NCBI RefSeq assembly: GCF_017313225.1
Contig: NZ_JAFLNE010000004.1
Location: 1-64,000 of the forward strand
Reading direction: 5' to 3'
Length of the DNA: 64,000 bases
DNA from: Allomuricauda sp. CAU 1633
GTDB taxonomy: Bacteria; Bacteroidota; Bacteroidia; Flavobacteriales; Flavobacteriaceae
The notes below the pieces were generated by a model. That model saw only the letters and a program-made list of their open reading frames with translations, was not told the DNA's origin and searched no databases. Shown in pieces: positions 15,914-24,092 of this stretch. The translations under genes and the position numbers were made by a program. The number at the start of each line of letters is the position of its first letter. The stretch's first letter is position 1.

Positions 15914-15991
15914 TAGAATATAATTCTATTATTATAGAATATAAATGAATATAATTCTATAAACAACAAATTTAATTTTATAAAATAGAAT
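15914..15991. promoter_or_regulatory. Array of five TAGAAT/ATTCTA half-sites (Lrp-type operator)
   Basis: Half-sites occur at 15914 (forward), 15923 (reverse), 15935 (forward), 15954 (reverse) and 15986 (forward). The first pair forms TAGAAT-ATA-ATTCTA. Forward sites are 21 bp apart and reverse sites 31 bp apart, close to two and three helical turns, as needed for an octameric Lrp wrapping DNA. The array lies between the divergent gamma-lyase and regulator genes and probably controls both. Confidence 0.7.
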
Positions 15992-15998
15992 GTGAGTC

Positions 15999-16451
15999 AT
16001 GGATACTTTGGACAAACAACTGATACAACTTTTACAAGCGGATTGTAAGAAGACCACTAAATACTATGCGGACCAATTGCAATTGTCTAAAACAGCGGTA
16101 TATGAACGCATCCGAAGATTGGAGCGTACAGGAATCATTACCGATTATGTGGCCTTGGTGAACAAAGAAAAGGTGCAGCGTGATTTTACGGTACTCTGCC
16201 ATATCAGATTGGTACAGCATACCAAAGAAAATGTTTTAAAATTTGAAAGAGAGGTGCTTAAGCTGGAAGAAGTATCGGAATGTTTTCATGTGGGTGGGGA
16301 CTATGATTACATCCTAAAAATCAATGTAGAGGATATGAAAAGCTATCGGGAATTTATGGTAACCAAACTAACGGCCATCAGTACTATTGGAAACACCCAA
16401 AGTTCCTTTGTGATCAGTGAGGTGAAGAACCGACCCTCAGTCCATATTTAG
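15999..16451 (+). CDS. Lrp/AsnC family transcriptional regulator
   Basis: The product has 150 residues. The N-terminal winged helix-turn-helix (MDTLDKQLIQLLQADCKKT... LSKTAVYERIRRLERTGII, to residue 45) is followed by a RAM/ACT-like ligand domain (about 65-145) with CFHVGGDYDYILKINVEDM. Such regulators bind amino acids and assemble as octamers. It is transcribed divergently from the methionine gamma-lyase-like gene and the shared 138-bp gap holds the phased operator array, so it is likely to sense methionine or another amino acid and control the lyase and itself. Confidence 0.93.
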   Translation: MDTLDKQLIQLLQADCKKTTKYYADQLQLSKTAVYERIRRLERTGIITDYVALVNKEKVQRDFTVLCHIRLVQHTKENVLKFEREVLKLEEVSECFHVGGDYDYILKINVEDMKSYREFMVTKLTAISTIGNTQSSFVISEVKNRPSVHI

Positions 16452-16548
16452 CAAAGTTTAACCTAAAGTGATGTTAAAAAGAGACTGGTAAGCGTCATTG
16501 ATGTCTAATTTGTGGACATCAACGAACGAACAACCATCAAAAAACGTC

Positions 16549-16938
16549 ATGAAACTGCGCACTCGTATTTTTCTTACCGCATTGGCGACGGCAATTGGAG
16601 GGCTTTGCCTGCAATTGTACGTCACCCTTTCCAAAGATGTCCTTTTTAGTGGAATCCAATTTTGCACTTCTTCCACTACAGATTTGGTTTTGGGAACTAT
16701 GGCCATGTTTGCCTCAGCGGTTTTTTCGGGATTTATCGCCTCCCTAATTGTGGTCCGGGATAATTTTTGGCCGCATTTTTTTATTACACTCTTTATAATT
16801 GGAAAATTATCCGTTGTTGCATTATGCGGGCAATGGGGTGGACCGTTATGGTTTGAGGCAGGGCTTCACTTTTCCCTGTTGGCCGGACTTTGGTTAGGGT
16901 GGTATGGCGCTGTCAAATTTCCTTTAGCGCCGGTTTAG
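16549..16938 (+). CDS. Small four-TM membrane protein of unknown function
   Basis: The product has 129 residues from ATG 16549; an ATG at 16498 would add 17 polar residues before the first helix. Four hydrophobic segments are visible, with short loops and a conserved-looking WGGPLWFEAGLHFSLLAGL near the end. I do not recognise the family; it may be an inner-membrane transporter-like or accessory protein. Its 3' end overlaps the convergent AraC-type gene by 4 nt. Confidence 0.5.
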   Translation: MKLRTRIFLTALATAIGGLCLQLYVTLSKDVLFSGIQFCTSSTTDLVLGTMAMFASAVFSGFIASLIVVRDNFWPHFFITLFIIGKLSVVALCGQWGGPLWFEAGLHFSLLAGLWLGWYGAVKFPLAPV

Positions 16939-18020
16939 GCCGATTCAACCTGTTGAACCTGTTTCAAATAGGCAGATGGCGTAGTGCCGGTAGCTTTTTT
17001 AAAGGCCGTATTAAATGAGGAAAGCGAATTGAATCCACAATCATAAGCAATATGGGCAATCTTGGTATTTTGGAAATCAGGATGGGTCAACCTTCGTTTT
17101 ACCTCTTCAATACGGTAGCCGTTCAAGAAATCCGGAAAACTTTTTCCAATTCCATTATTGACCACATACGAAATTAGATACGGGGGTAGTTTCATGGCAT
17201 TGGACACCGTGGACAGCGTACAATTGGAATCCATATAGAGTTGTTTCTCTGTCATGCAGTTCTCCAATTCCATTGCATGCCCATCGAGTTCCTTTTGGGT
17301 CAGCCGAATATTTTGGTGCTTGGTTTTTAGGGGTTGTTTTAGGAGCGTAGGATTCTTGAACAGCAAAAAGGCCATAAAATAAACAAAGGGAAGGTACATT
17401 ACAGGACCCAGCAAATAAGGGGTCCATCCCAGAAAATAATTGGAGAAATACAGCAGTTGCCAAACTGTGGTGCCTACAACAAGGGCAATGATCCAGAAAA
17501 GAGCGGATTGGTCCATCGGAACCCTAGTTTGTTTCAATCTAAAATAGTTAACCAATACATATAACGTAAAACCACTGTAGATCAACTGCTGCAGAAGTAG
17601 GGCAGTATACCCTCCACTAAACCAAAATCCATTCAATGTAAGTGAGTCACTTTCAACCAAGATAAAAAAGGCCGGTAGAAAATGCAGCCAATTCCATTGC
17701 GACCATTTACGGGGAAACAAAAAATGCAGAGCATACAGGAACAAAACGGGTCCAGCAATGGCATGGGCGGTAAACCCCAAATTAACCATCCAAAGTGGGG
17801 AATCATCCAAATAGACCCACAGAATGGATTTGCCCAAACGAAGCGTAATGGCCATAAAAAAGACCGAAAGCAAAAGATTTTTAAAATCCTTCTTCCGTTC
17901 AAAAAAGCTGTAAATCGAAAGTAGCAAACTCTGGGCTGCGGCAATTCCTGCAATAAAAACTTCCACCTCCTGATCTAACCGTAAACTTCGCATACGATAA
18001 ATATACGGGCAAAATTGCAT
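16935..18020 (-). CDS. AraC-family regulator with N-terminal membrane sensor
   Basis: The product has 361 residues; ATG 17991-17993 (nine residues in) is an equally good start. The N-terminal half has six to seven transmembrane helices with short loops. The C-terminal ~110 residues form an AraC double helix-turn-helix: the recognition region IAHIAYDCGFNSLSSFNTAFKKATGTTPSAYLK is an almost perfect AraC signature. It is a membrane-anchored one-component regulator, a layout common in Flavobacteriia. Ligand and targets are unknown; the convergent small membrane gene is its only close neighbour. Confidence 0.85.
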   Translation of the reverse strand: MQFCPYIYRMRSLRLDQEVEVFIAGIAAAQSLLLSIYSFFERKKDFKNLLLSVFFMAITLRLGKSILWVYLDDSPLWMVNLGFTAHAIAGPVLFLYALHFLFPRKWSQWNWLHFLPAFFILVESDSLTLNGFWFSGGYTALLLQQLIYSGFTLYVLVNYFRLKQTRVPMDQSALFWIIALVVGTTVWQLLYFSNYFLGWTPYLLGPVMYLPFVYFMAFLLFKNPTLLKQPLKTKHQNIRLTQKELDGHAMELENCMTEKQLYMDSNCTLSTVSNAMKLPPYLISYVVNNGIGKSFPDFLNGYRIEEVKRRLTHPDFQNTKIAHIAYDCGFNSLSSFNTAFKKATGTTPSAYLKQVQQVESA

Positions 18021-18075
18021 AACTTATTGGTAAGGATATGTTAAGGGAAAGCATGGTGCATCGGAGAAACATTGT

Positions 18076-18083
18076 TATTTTTG
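18076..18083 (+). promoter_or_regulatory. Probable -7 box of the lpdA promoter
   Basis: TATTTTTG matches TAnnTTTG and lies 40 bp before the lpdA start codon. No clear TTG at -33. Confidence 0.4.
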
Positions 18084-18123
18084 TGCTGATAATAGAACGA
18101 ATAATTATCTCTAAGCATTTACT

Positions 18124-19527
18124 ATGAATCAATACGATGTGGCCGTTATCGGCTCCGGACCTGGAGGTTATGTAGCGGCAATTCGATGTGCCCAATTGGG
18201 AATGAAGACTGCGATTATTGAAAAGTACCCAACCTTAGGAGGCACCTGCCTCAATGTGGGCTGTATTCCTTCAAAGGCGTTGCTGGACTCTTCACACCAT
18301 TACGAAGATGCGGTAAAGCATTTTGAGGAGCATGGAATTGATATTCCCGGGGAAGTCAAGGTGAATTTGAAGCAAATGATTGCCCGAAAGCAAGATGTGG
18401 TTGACCAAAACACCAAGGGCATCGAGTTTTTGATGAATAAAAATAAAATTGATGTATACCACGGATTGGGCAGTTTTAAGGATGCTACACACATCAATAT
18501 TGATAAGGATGGCAAAACCGAGACCATTGAAGCGAAGCATACGATCATTGCCACAGGTTCCAAACCTTCTACCTTGCCATTCATTGCATTGGATAAGGAG
18601 CGTATTATTACATCCACTGAAGCCTTGAAGCTTAAGGAAGTGCCTAAGCACATGATTGTTATCGGAGGTGGTGTCATTGGATTGGAATTGGGGCAGGTGT
18701 ACAAACGATTGGGAGCTGAGGTCACTGTTGTGGAGTTTATGGACCGAATTATTCCTGGAATGGATGGAGCACTTTCCAAAGAATTGATGAAGGTGTTGAA
18801 AAAGCAGAAAATGAAGTTCAACCTCTCCCATAAGGTGAAATCCGTTGAGCGAAAAGGAGATGAGGTTATTGTAAAAGCCGATGATAAGAAAGGTGAAGAA
18901 GTAACCTTTACGGGAGATTACTGTTTGGTTTGCGTAGGAAGAAGGCCCTACACGGATGGATTGAATGCCGAAGCTGCCGGAGTTAAATTGGATGACAGGG
19001 GTAGAGTGGAAGTGAACGACCATCTACAGACCAGTGTGTCCAATATTTATGCTATTGGAGATGTGGTTAAAGGTGCCATGTTGGCCCATAAGGCCGAGGA
19101 AGAAGGAACTATGGTGGCTGAAATCTTGGCCGGACAGAAACCACATATCAACTATAACCTAATCCCCGGTGTGGTCTACACCTGGCCTGAGGTAGCAGCA
19201 GTTGGAAAAACAGAGGAAGAACTCAAGGAAGCAGGGGTTGACTATAAAGTGGGTCAGTTCTCCATGCGTGCTTTGGGAAGGGCCAGAGCTAGTATGGATT
19301 TAGATGGATTCGTAAAAATCTTGGCTGACAAAAAGACTGATGAGGTTCTTGGCGTCCATATGATCGGGGCACGCTGCGCTGATTTGATTGCCGAAGGTGT
19401 TACGGCTATGGAATTTAGGGCTTCCGCAGAAGACATTGCCCGTATGAGCCATGCCCACCCAACCTACACAGAGGCAGTAAAAGAAGCTGCTTTGGCAGCC
19501 ACCGCTGATAGGGCAATTCATGCATAG
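18124..19527 (+). CDS. lpdA: Dihydrolipoyl dehydrogenase (E3)
   Basis: The product has 467 residues. FAD-binding GxGxxG (IGSGPGGYVAA), redox-active disulfide in GGTCLNVGCIPSKALL, NAD-binding GGGVIGLELG, FAD motif IYAIGDV, and the C-terminal active-site HAHPTYTEA, whose His acts as base, are all present. It reoxidises the lipoyl arm of 2-oxoacid dehydrogenase complexes or the glycine cleavage system. It is monocistronic here, flanked by its own promoter and terminator, so it probably serves several complexes. Confidence 0.95.
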   Translation: MNQYDVAVIGSGPGGYVAAIRCAQLGMKTAIIEKYPTLGGTCLNVGCIPSKALLDSSHHYEDAVKHFEEHGIDIPGEVKVNLKQMIARKQDVVDQNTKGIEFLMNKNKIDVYHGLGSFKDATHINIDKDGKTETIEAKHTIIATGSKPSTLPFIALDKERIITSTEALKLKEVPKHMIVIGGGVIGLELGQVYKRLGAEVTVVEFMDRIIPGMDGALSKELMKVLKKQKMKFNLSHKVKSVERKGDEVIVKADDKKGEEVTFTGDYCLVCVGRRPYTDGLNAEAAGVKLDDRGRVEVNDHLQTSVSNIYAIGDVVKGAMLAHKAEEEGTMVAEILAGQKPHINYNLIPGVVYTWPEVAAVGKTEEELKEAGVDYKVGQFSMRALGRARASMDLDGFVKILADKKTDEVLGVHMIGARCADLIAEGVTAMEFRASAEDIARMSHAHPTYTEAVKEAALAATADRAIHA

Positions 19528-19561
19528 GAGTTTCTGAGTTCGAAAGAATTTGAAAATATAT

Positions 19562-19592
19562 AAAAGCATCCAACCCAGTTGGGTGCTTTTTT
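19562..19592 (+). terminator. Intrinsic terminator of lpdA
   Basis: AAAAGCATCCAAC-cca-GTTGGGTGCTTTTTT forms a 13-bp stem (one G-T pair) followed by a T run, 35 bp after the lpdA stop and just before the convergent acyltransferase stop. Confidence 0.85.
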
Positions 19593-19602
19593 GTGGAATA
19601 AT

Positions 19603-20796
19603 TTAGCCCCTGACTGTTTTGAAAACTCTTCTAAGGGCCAACTTTACTCGTGAGATTACCTCTCCAAGAACAGGCGCAAATGCTTCCTTGAACTCAAGTA
19701 GTTGGATTTTGGCGTTGGTGAAAACCAGAGAAATCTGAGATTTGATTTCAGCTTCATGCCGATTGTATTTCAAGGCCAAATACGAACAGGCCACCATGAA
19801 CAGCAATGCTCCAGGTATTGCAATACTAGGCGTTAGGGAGTGGTTGAAAAAGCGATACAGTCCCAATCCAGTAAAACTTCCATAAAGAATAATAAAGTGA
19901 ATCACATAGATGGAAAGCGTGCTGGCCCCAAGCTGTAGAACTGTTTTGTTGGTCATGAATCGTCTCAACAGCATAAAAACAGCAAATACCAAAAAGACAT
20001 TGCCTAACCTAATGAACAGGTAATTATTGGCCAGAATCAACTTGAATAACTCCAAATCTGTCATTCCATACATCCATTTAAAGAATGGGGAAGAAAAAAT
20101 CAATACAAACCCAGCCAGGGTGGCAACGGAGATGGCTGTAGGATATAAATATTTGAAATCCTTAAAACGGGTGAATAAAACAGAAATAAACGCCCCCAAT
20201 GTGGTATACCCCAACCAGGGAATTATGGTAAAAACAGAGCCGTTGGCTTTGGTAAGGTAGTTGGCCATGACATCTGGTAAAAATGAAAATGACCACTGTT
20301 TGTATATCGGTTCAAACAAGAAAAGCAGCATTGTTATTCCCACTAAAAGCAATGGGAAAAGGTTCTTTTTTCGGTTGATGGTCAACAAATACACACCAAT
20401 CAAGGCCAAAATGGACAGTCCAATACAGTGCAGCACATCCACCAAATAAAAGGAATTATAGATTTGTCCTTTAAACAATCCGAAGATATTCAATCGTAGC
20501 AGATAGCCAATCAACAGCAATTGCAAACCACGACGGATTCCTTTATTGACCCGCGGATTATCAAATCCCTTTTGGGGTACACGAATCAGCAAATAGGTGA
20601 AAATAAATCCGGAAACCGTAAAGAAAACAGGCGCGGTGATTCCCCTAAAATAGAGCCAAATATTAAAAACCATATTTCCCTTATCCCTGAAAATAGGGTC
20701 CAACAATCCATCAATAAAATGACCTTGAAGCATCATCAAGATGGCCCATGCACGCATGGCATCTATAAAAAACAGTCTGTTGGTTTGTGGTTTCAT
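19603..20796 (-). CDS. Acyltransferase-type polytopic membrane protein (DUF1624/acyltransferase-3-like)
   Basis: The product has 397 residues and about ten transmembrane helices. The N-terminal motif RLFFIDAMRAWAILMMLQGH, with the conserved Arg and His in the first helices, is that of membrane O-/N-acetyltransferases. The C-terminal 60 residues are cytoplasmic and basic. Such proteins acetylate sugars, glycolipids or peptidoglycan. No polysaccharide genes are adjacent, so substrate is open. It converges on lpdA and diverges from the flavin reductase gene. Confidence 0.75.
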   Translation of the reverse strand: MKPQTNRLFFIDAMRAWAILMMLQGHFIDGLLDPIFRDKGNMVFNIWLYFRGITAPVFFTVSGFIFTYLLIRVPQKGFDNPRVNKGIRRGLQLLLIGYLLRLNIFGLFKGQIYNSFYLVDVLHCIGLSILALIGVYLLTINRKKNLFPLLLVGITMLLFLFEPIYKQWSFSFLPDVMANYLTKANGSVFTIIPWLGYTTLGAFISVLFTRFKDFKYLYPTAISVATLAGFVLIFSSPFFKWMYGMTDLELFKLILANNYLFIRLGNVFLVFAVFMLLRRFMTNKTVLQLGASTLSIYVIHFIILYGSFTGLGLYRFFNHSLTPSIAIPGALLFMVACSYLALKYNRHEAEIKSQISLVFTNAKIQLLEFKEAFAPVLGEVISRVKLALRRVFKTVRG

Positions 20797-20925
20797 GGAG
20801 TGAACAATACCCTATATACTTGTTTAACAGTGCGTTTGGATGCTTTCGGTGCCAAAATTATACAAAATACTCGCATCTAAGCATCAATTGGGGTATTTTA
20901 GCGAAAGAATCAAACATTTTCCTTT

Positions 20926-21459
20926 ATGGCTGCTATTTTGGCATTTGCCGGAAGCAATTCTTCAACTTCCATTAATTACAGACTCGTACAATACACTACT
21001 TCTTTGCTCAAAGAGCATGATTTTCAGCTCCTGAACATGACGCGATATCCTTTTCCCATGTACAGCGAGGATGATGAAAAGCAAAAGGGCTACTCCAATT
21101 CCTTGGTGGAATTGAAAGAAGATATCCAAAAGGCGGAGGGACTTATTGTTTCAGTCAATGAACACAACGGCAACCCATCCGCCTATTTTAAGAATGTATT
21201 GGATTGGCTATCGCGATTGGACCGAAAATTTTTGGAAGGCACAAAGGTCTTTCTCATGTCCGCTTCCGGTGGTAAACGAGGTGCGAAAGGTTCTCTTGAA
21301 GTGGTCAACAGCTTGTTGCCCCGATTTGGTGGTGAGGTGGTATCCACCTTTTCCATGCCGGGATTTCATGAGAACTTTGAAAAGGAGGACATTACAAATG
21401 ATGCCTTAAAAAAGGAACATGCATCAGCCTTGACTACTTTTTTGGAATCACTAAAGTAA
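20926..21459 (+). CDS. NADPH-dependent FMN reductase family protein
   Basis: The product has 177 residues. The flavodoxin-like fold is indicated by the N-terminal ILAFAGSNSSTSINYRLVQY (phosphate loop), RYPFPMYSEDDE, and IVSVNEHNGNPSAYFKNVLDWLSR, the usual segment around the second flavin loop. Members reduce FMN, quinones or azo compounds using NAD(P)H. It ends 8 nt before pabB and may form an operon with pabB-tilS-dsbD. Confidence 0.88.
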   Translation: MAAILAFAGSNSSTSINYRLVQYTTSLLKEHDFQLLNMTRYPFPMYSEDDEKQKGYSNSLVELKEDIQKAEGLIVSVNEHNGNPSAYFKNVLDWLSRLDRKFLEGTKVFLMSASGGKRGAKGSLEVVNSLLPRFGGEVVSTFSMPGFHENFEKEDITNDALKKEHASALTTFLESLK

Positions 21460-21466
21460 ATGGCAC

Positions 21467-22765
21467 TTGCGTCAACATTGCTCTTTCACAACCTCAAATC
21501 CGTTCGCTTATAAAGGAGCACTTTTGGAGTGGTCTAGATCATTTCGCAAAGTTTTATGGTTAGATAGCAATGCCCACACATCAAAATACGGGTCTTTCGA
21601 TTTTTTGATGGCAGTTAGTGAACAGACCGTTAAGTCTGTTTCCATCAATTCCATGGACGAACTAAAAAGTTTTGTTGGAAAAAATCAAGATTGGTTGTTC
21701 GGGTACTTTTCTTACGACTTGAAAAACTCGCTGGAAGATTTGGTTTCCCAAAATTTTGATGGATTGGGTTTTCCCACGCTTCATTTTTTTCAACCTTCCA
21801 AGATTATTAAATGTAACGGGGAAAATCTCCATTTCTTGTATTTGGAGGATTGCGCACATGAAATCAAAGAAGACTTTGCCCAGATCAAGTCCATGATAAA
21901 CTTGGAGCAGAATAAAGAGGATTACCATCCCATCAAAATAAAAATGCGGATTCATAAGGATGCCTATTTTGAAAAAGCGAACACGTTTCTGGAACACATC
22001 CACAGAGGCGATATTTACGAGGCCAATTTTTGTCAGGAATTTTATGCCAACAAAGTAACCATCGATCCCTGGGAAACTTACAAGCGCTTAAATGCCATTT
22101 CGGAGCCACCCTTTGCCGCTTTCATGCGATTGGATGATAGGTATTTGATGTGCGCCTCACCTGAACGATATCTAAGAAAACAAGGAACTACCCTTATCTC
22201 ACAACCCATTAAAGGAACATCCCGCAGGGATGAGAATACAACTGAGGATGAAAATTTGAAGAAGGAACTTGCCCAAGATGAAAAGGAGCGCGCCGAGAAC
22301 ATCATGATTACGGATTTGGTACGTAACGATCTCTCCAAAAGTGCATTGAAGGGCAGCGTTGCAGTTGAAGAACTCTGCAAAGTATATACCTACAAGCAAG
22401 TCCACCAACTCATTTCAACCGTGGTTGCTGAAATTCGGGCAGACAAAAATCCCGTGGAACTTATTGAAGAAACCTTCCCCATGGGCAGCATGACGGGTGC
22501 CCCAAAAATATCGGCCATGAAAATCATTGAAGAATTGGAAGAGACCAAACGTGGACTATACAGTGGAGCTGTGGGCTATTTTGACCCAGAGGGCAACTTC
22601 GATTTTAACGTCGTAATTAGAAGTATCCTCTACAATGCAAGACGCAATTATGTCTCTTTTTCAGTGGGAAGTGCCATCACGGCCAAATCAGACCCAGAAC
22701 GGGAATACCAAGAATGTTTGCTGAAGGCCAAAGCCATGCGCAATGTTTTGGAAACAGGCGAATGA
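21467..22765 (+). CDS. pabB: Aminodeoxychorismate synthase component I (anthranilate synthase-like)
   Basis: The product has 432 residues from a TTG start at 21467. In this frame an upstream stop at 21452 leaves no ATG, and the conserved N-terminus begins well before the first internal Met (residue ~49), so TTG is the best start. The chorismate-binding domain is complete: GDIYEANFCQEFY, SPERYLRKQG, QPIKGTSRR, ENIMITDLVRNDLS, and FPMGSMTGAPKISAMKIIEELE. It converts chorismate to aminodeoxychorismate for folate, with a glutamine amidotransferase partner encoded elsewhere. TrpE is less likely without trp neighbours. Confidence 0.87.
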   Translation: MRQHCSFTTSNPFAYKGALLEWSRSFRKVLWLDSNAHTSKYGSFDFLMAVSEQTVKSVSINSMDELKSFVGKNQDWLFGYFSYDLKNSLEDLVSQNFDGLGFPTLHFFQPSKIIKCNGENLHFLYLEDCAHEIKEDFAQIKSMINLEQNKEDYHPIKIKMRIHKDAYFEKANTFLEHIHRGDIYEANFCQEFYANKVTIDPWETYKRLNAISEPPFAAFMRLDDRYLMCASPERYLRKQGTTLISQPIKGTSRRDENTTEDENLKKELAQDEKERAENIMITDLVRNDLSKSALKGSVAVEELCKVYTYKQVHQLISTVVAEIRADKNPVELIEETFPMGSMTGAPKISAMKIIEELEETKRGLYSGAVGYFDPEGNFDFNVVIRSILYNARRNYVSFSVGSAITAKSDPEREYQECLLKAKAMRNVLETGE

Positions 22766-22784
22766 TAATTCGTAATTTTGCAGC

Positions 22785-24092
22785 ATGTTTCCACAGTTTA
22801 AAGCACATTTAAAAGCCAATTTGCCTTTCTTGGAGAAAGCAAGGGTATTGGTGGCATGCAGTGGGGGAATGGACAGTGTGGTTTTGGCCCATCTTTCGGT
22901 TAGTGCCGGTTTGGACGTAACCTTAGCCCATTGCAATTTTAAATTGCGGGGCTCGGAAAGTGATGGTGATGAGCAGTTTGTGCGGAATTTGGCCAAGGAG
23001 TTGGGGGTTGGAGTAGAAGTAAAATCGTTCGAAACAAAGAAGTATGTCCGTCAAAACCGAGGATCCTTACAAATGATCGCGAGGGAGTTACGGTATCAAT
23101 GGTTTAATGAATTGATGGGGGCCAAGGGTTTTGATTATCTCTTAACGGCCCACCATGTGGATGACAGTCTGGAAACCTTCCTCATTAACTTGTCCCGCGG
23201 AACGGGCATTGACGGACTTTCCGGGATACCTATACAAAATGGAAAAGTGGTCCGGCCTTTGTTGGATTTTCCCCAGAAAAACCTAATGGATTATGCAAAA
23301 CGGGAAAACCTAAGTTGGCGTGAAGACAGCAGTAACTCAGACAAAAAATACCTTCGGAATAAAATTCGGCTGGAGATTGTTCCCAAATTAAAGGAATTGC
23401 ATCCCACATTTTTGGAAAATTTCAAACAGACCCAGGTTCACCTACAAGACAGCCATGTTTTGATGCAAAACCACCTTCAGGAAATCAAGTCCATTTTGTT
23501 TGCGGATGATGGAGATGTCATTAGAGTTGCCATTGAGCCTTTAAAAGAACTGAACCCAATTGAAGCATATCTCTATGGTCTTTTCAAAGAATATGGCTTT
23601 ACCGAATGGGAGGACGTAAAAGGTTTGCTGAATGCCATGAGTGGTAAAAAAGTATTGTCAAAGACCCACAGCTTGTTGAAGGATAGGGAATATTTACTAC
23701 TTTCCAAGATAGAAAATCGCACTAATGAAGTCTATTCGGTCCATGATAAACAGACCATGTTGGAGTCTCCCATACAACTGAAAATGGAAAAGGTTGATGC
23801 CGTTGAAAAGTCAAGCCCCGACACTATCTTTTTGGATAAGAAAAAGTTAAACTTTCCCTTAGTGTTAAGGAATTGGCAAAAAGGCGACTATTTTTATCCC
23901 TACGGGATGAAAGGCGGAAAAAAACTGTCCAAATTTTTTAAAGATGAAAAGATGGACGTATTTTCCAAGGAGAAACAATGGCTGCTTTGCTCCAACGATG
24001 AAATTGTTTGGGTAGTGGGCCGTAGAGCGGATGAACGTTTTAAGGTTGATAAATCAACCGAAACTATTATAAAGATTACATTTGTTGCATGA
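22785..24092 (+). CDS. tilS: tRNA(Ile)-lysidine synthase TilS
   Basis: The product has 435 residues. The PP-loop motif ACSGGMDSVVLAHL (about 24-37) opens an N-type ATP pyrophosphatase domain. NHxHxRxxxSDxD-like HCNFKLRGSESDGDEQFV and LLTAHHVDDSLETFLINL are typical of TilS. The C-terminal domain ends in RRADERFKV. It converts the C34 of tRNA-Ile(CAU) to lysidine so that AUA is read as isoleucine, an essential step. It overlaps dsbD by 4 nt (ATGA). Confidence 0.94.
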   Translation: MFPQFKAHLKANLPFLEKARVLVACSGGMDSVVLAHLSVSAGLDVTLAHCNFKLRGSESDGDEQFVRNLAKELGVGVEVKSFETKKYVRQNRGSLQMIARELRYQWFNELMGAKGFDYLLTAHHVDDSLETFLINLSRGTGIDGLSGIPIQNGKVVRPLLDFPQKNLMDYAKRENLSWREDSSNSDKKYLRNKIRLEIVPKLKELHPTFLENFKQTQVHLQDSHVLMQNHLQEIKSILFADDGDVIRVAIEPLKELNPIEAYLYGLFKEYGFTEWEDVKGLLNAMSGKKVLSKTHSLLKDREYLLLSKIENRTNEVYSVHDKQTMLESPIQLKMEKVDAVEKSSPDTIFLDKKKLNFPLVLRNWQKGDYFYPYGMKGGKKLSKFFKDEKMDVFSKEKQWLLCSNDEIVWVVGRRADERFKVDKSTETIIKITFVA

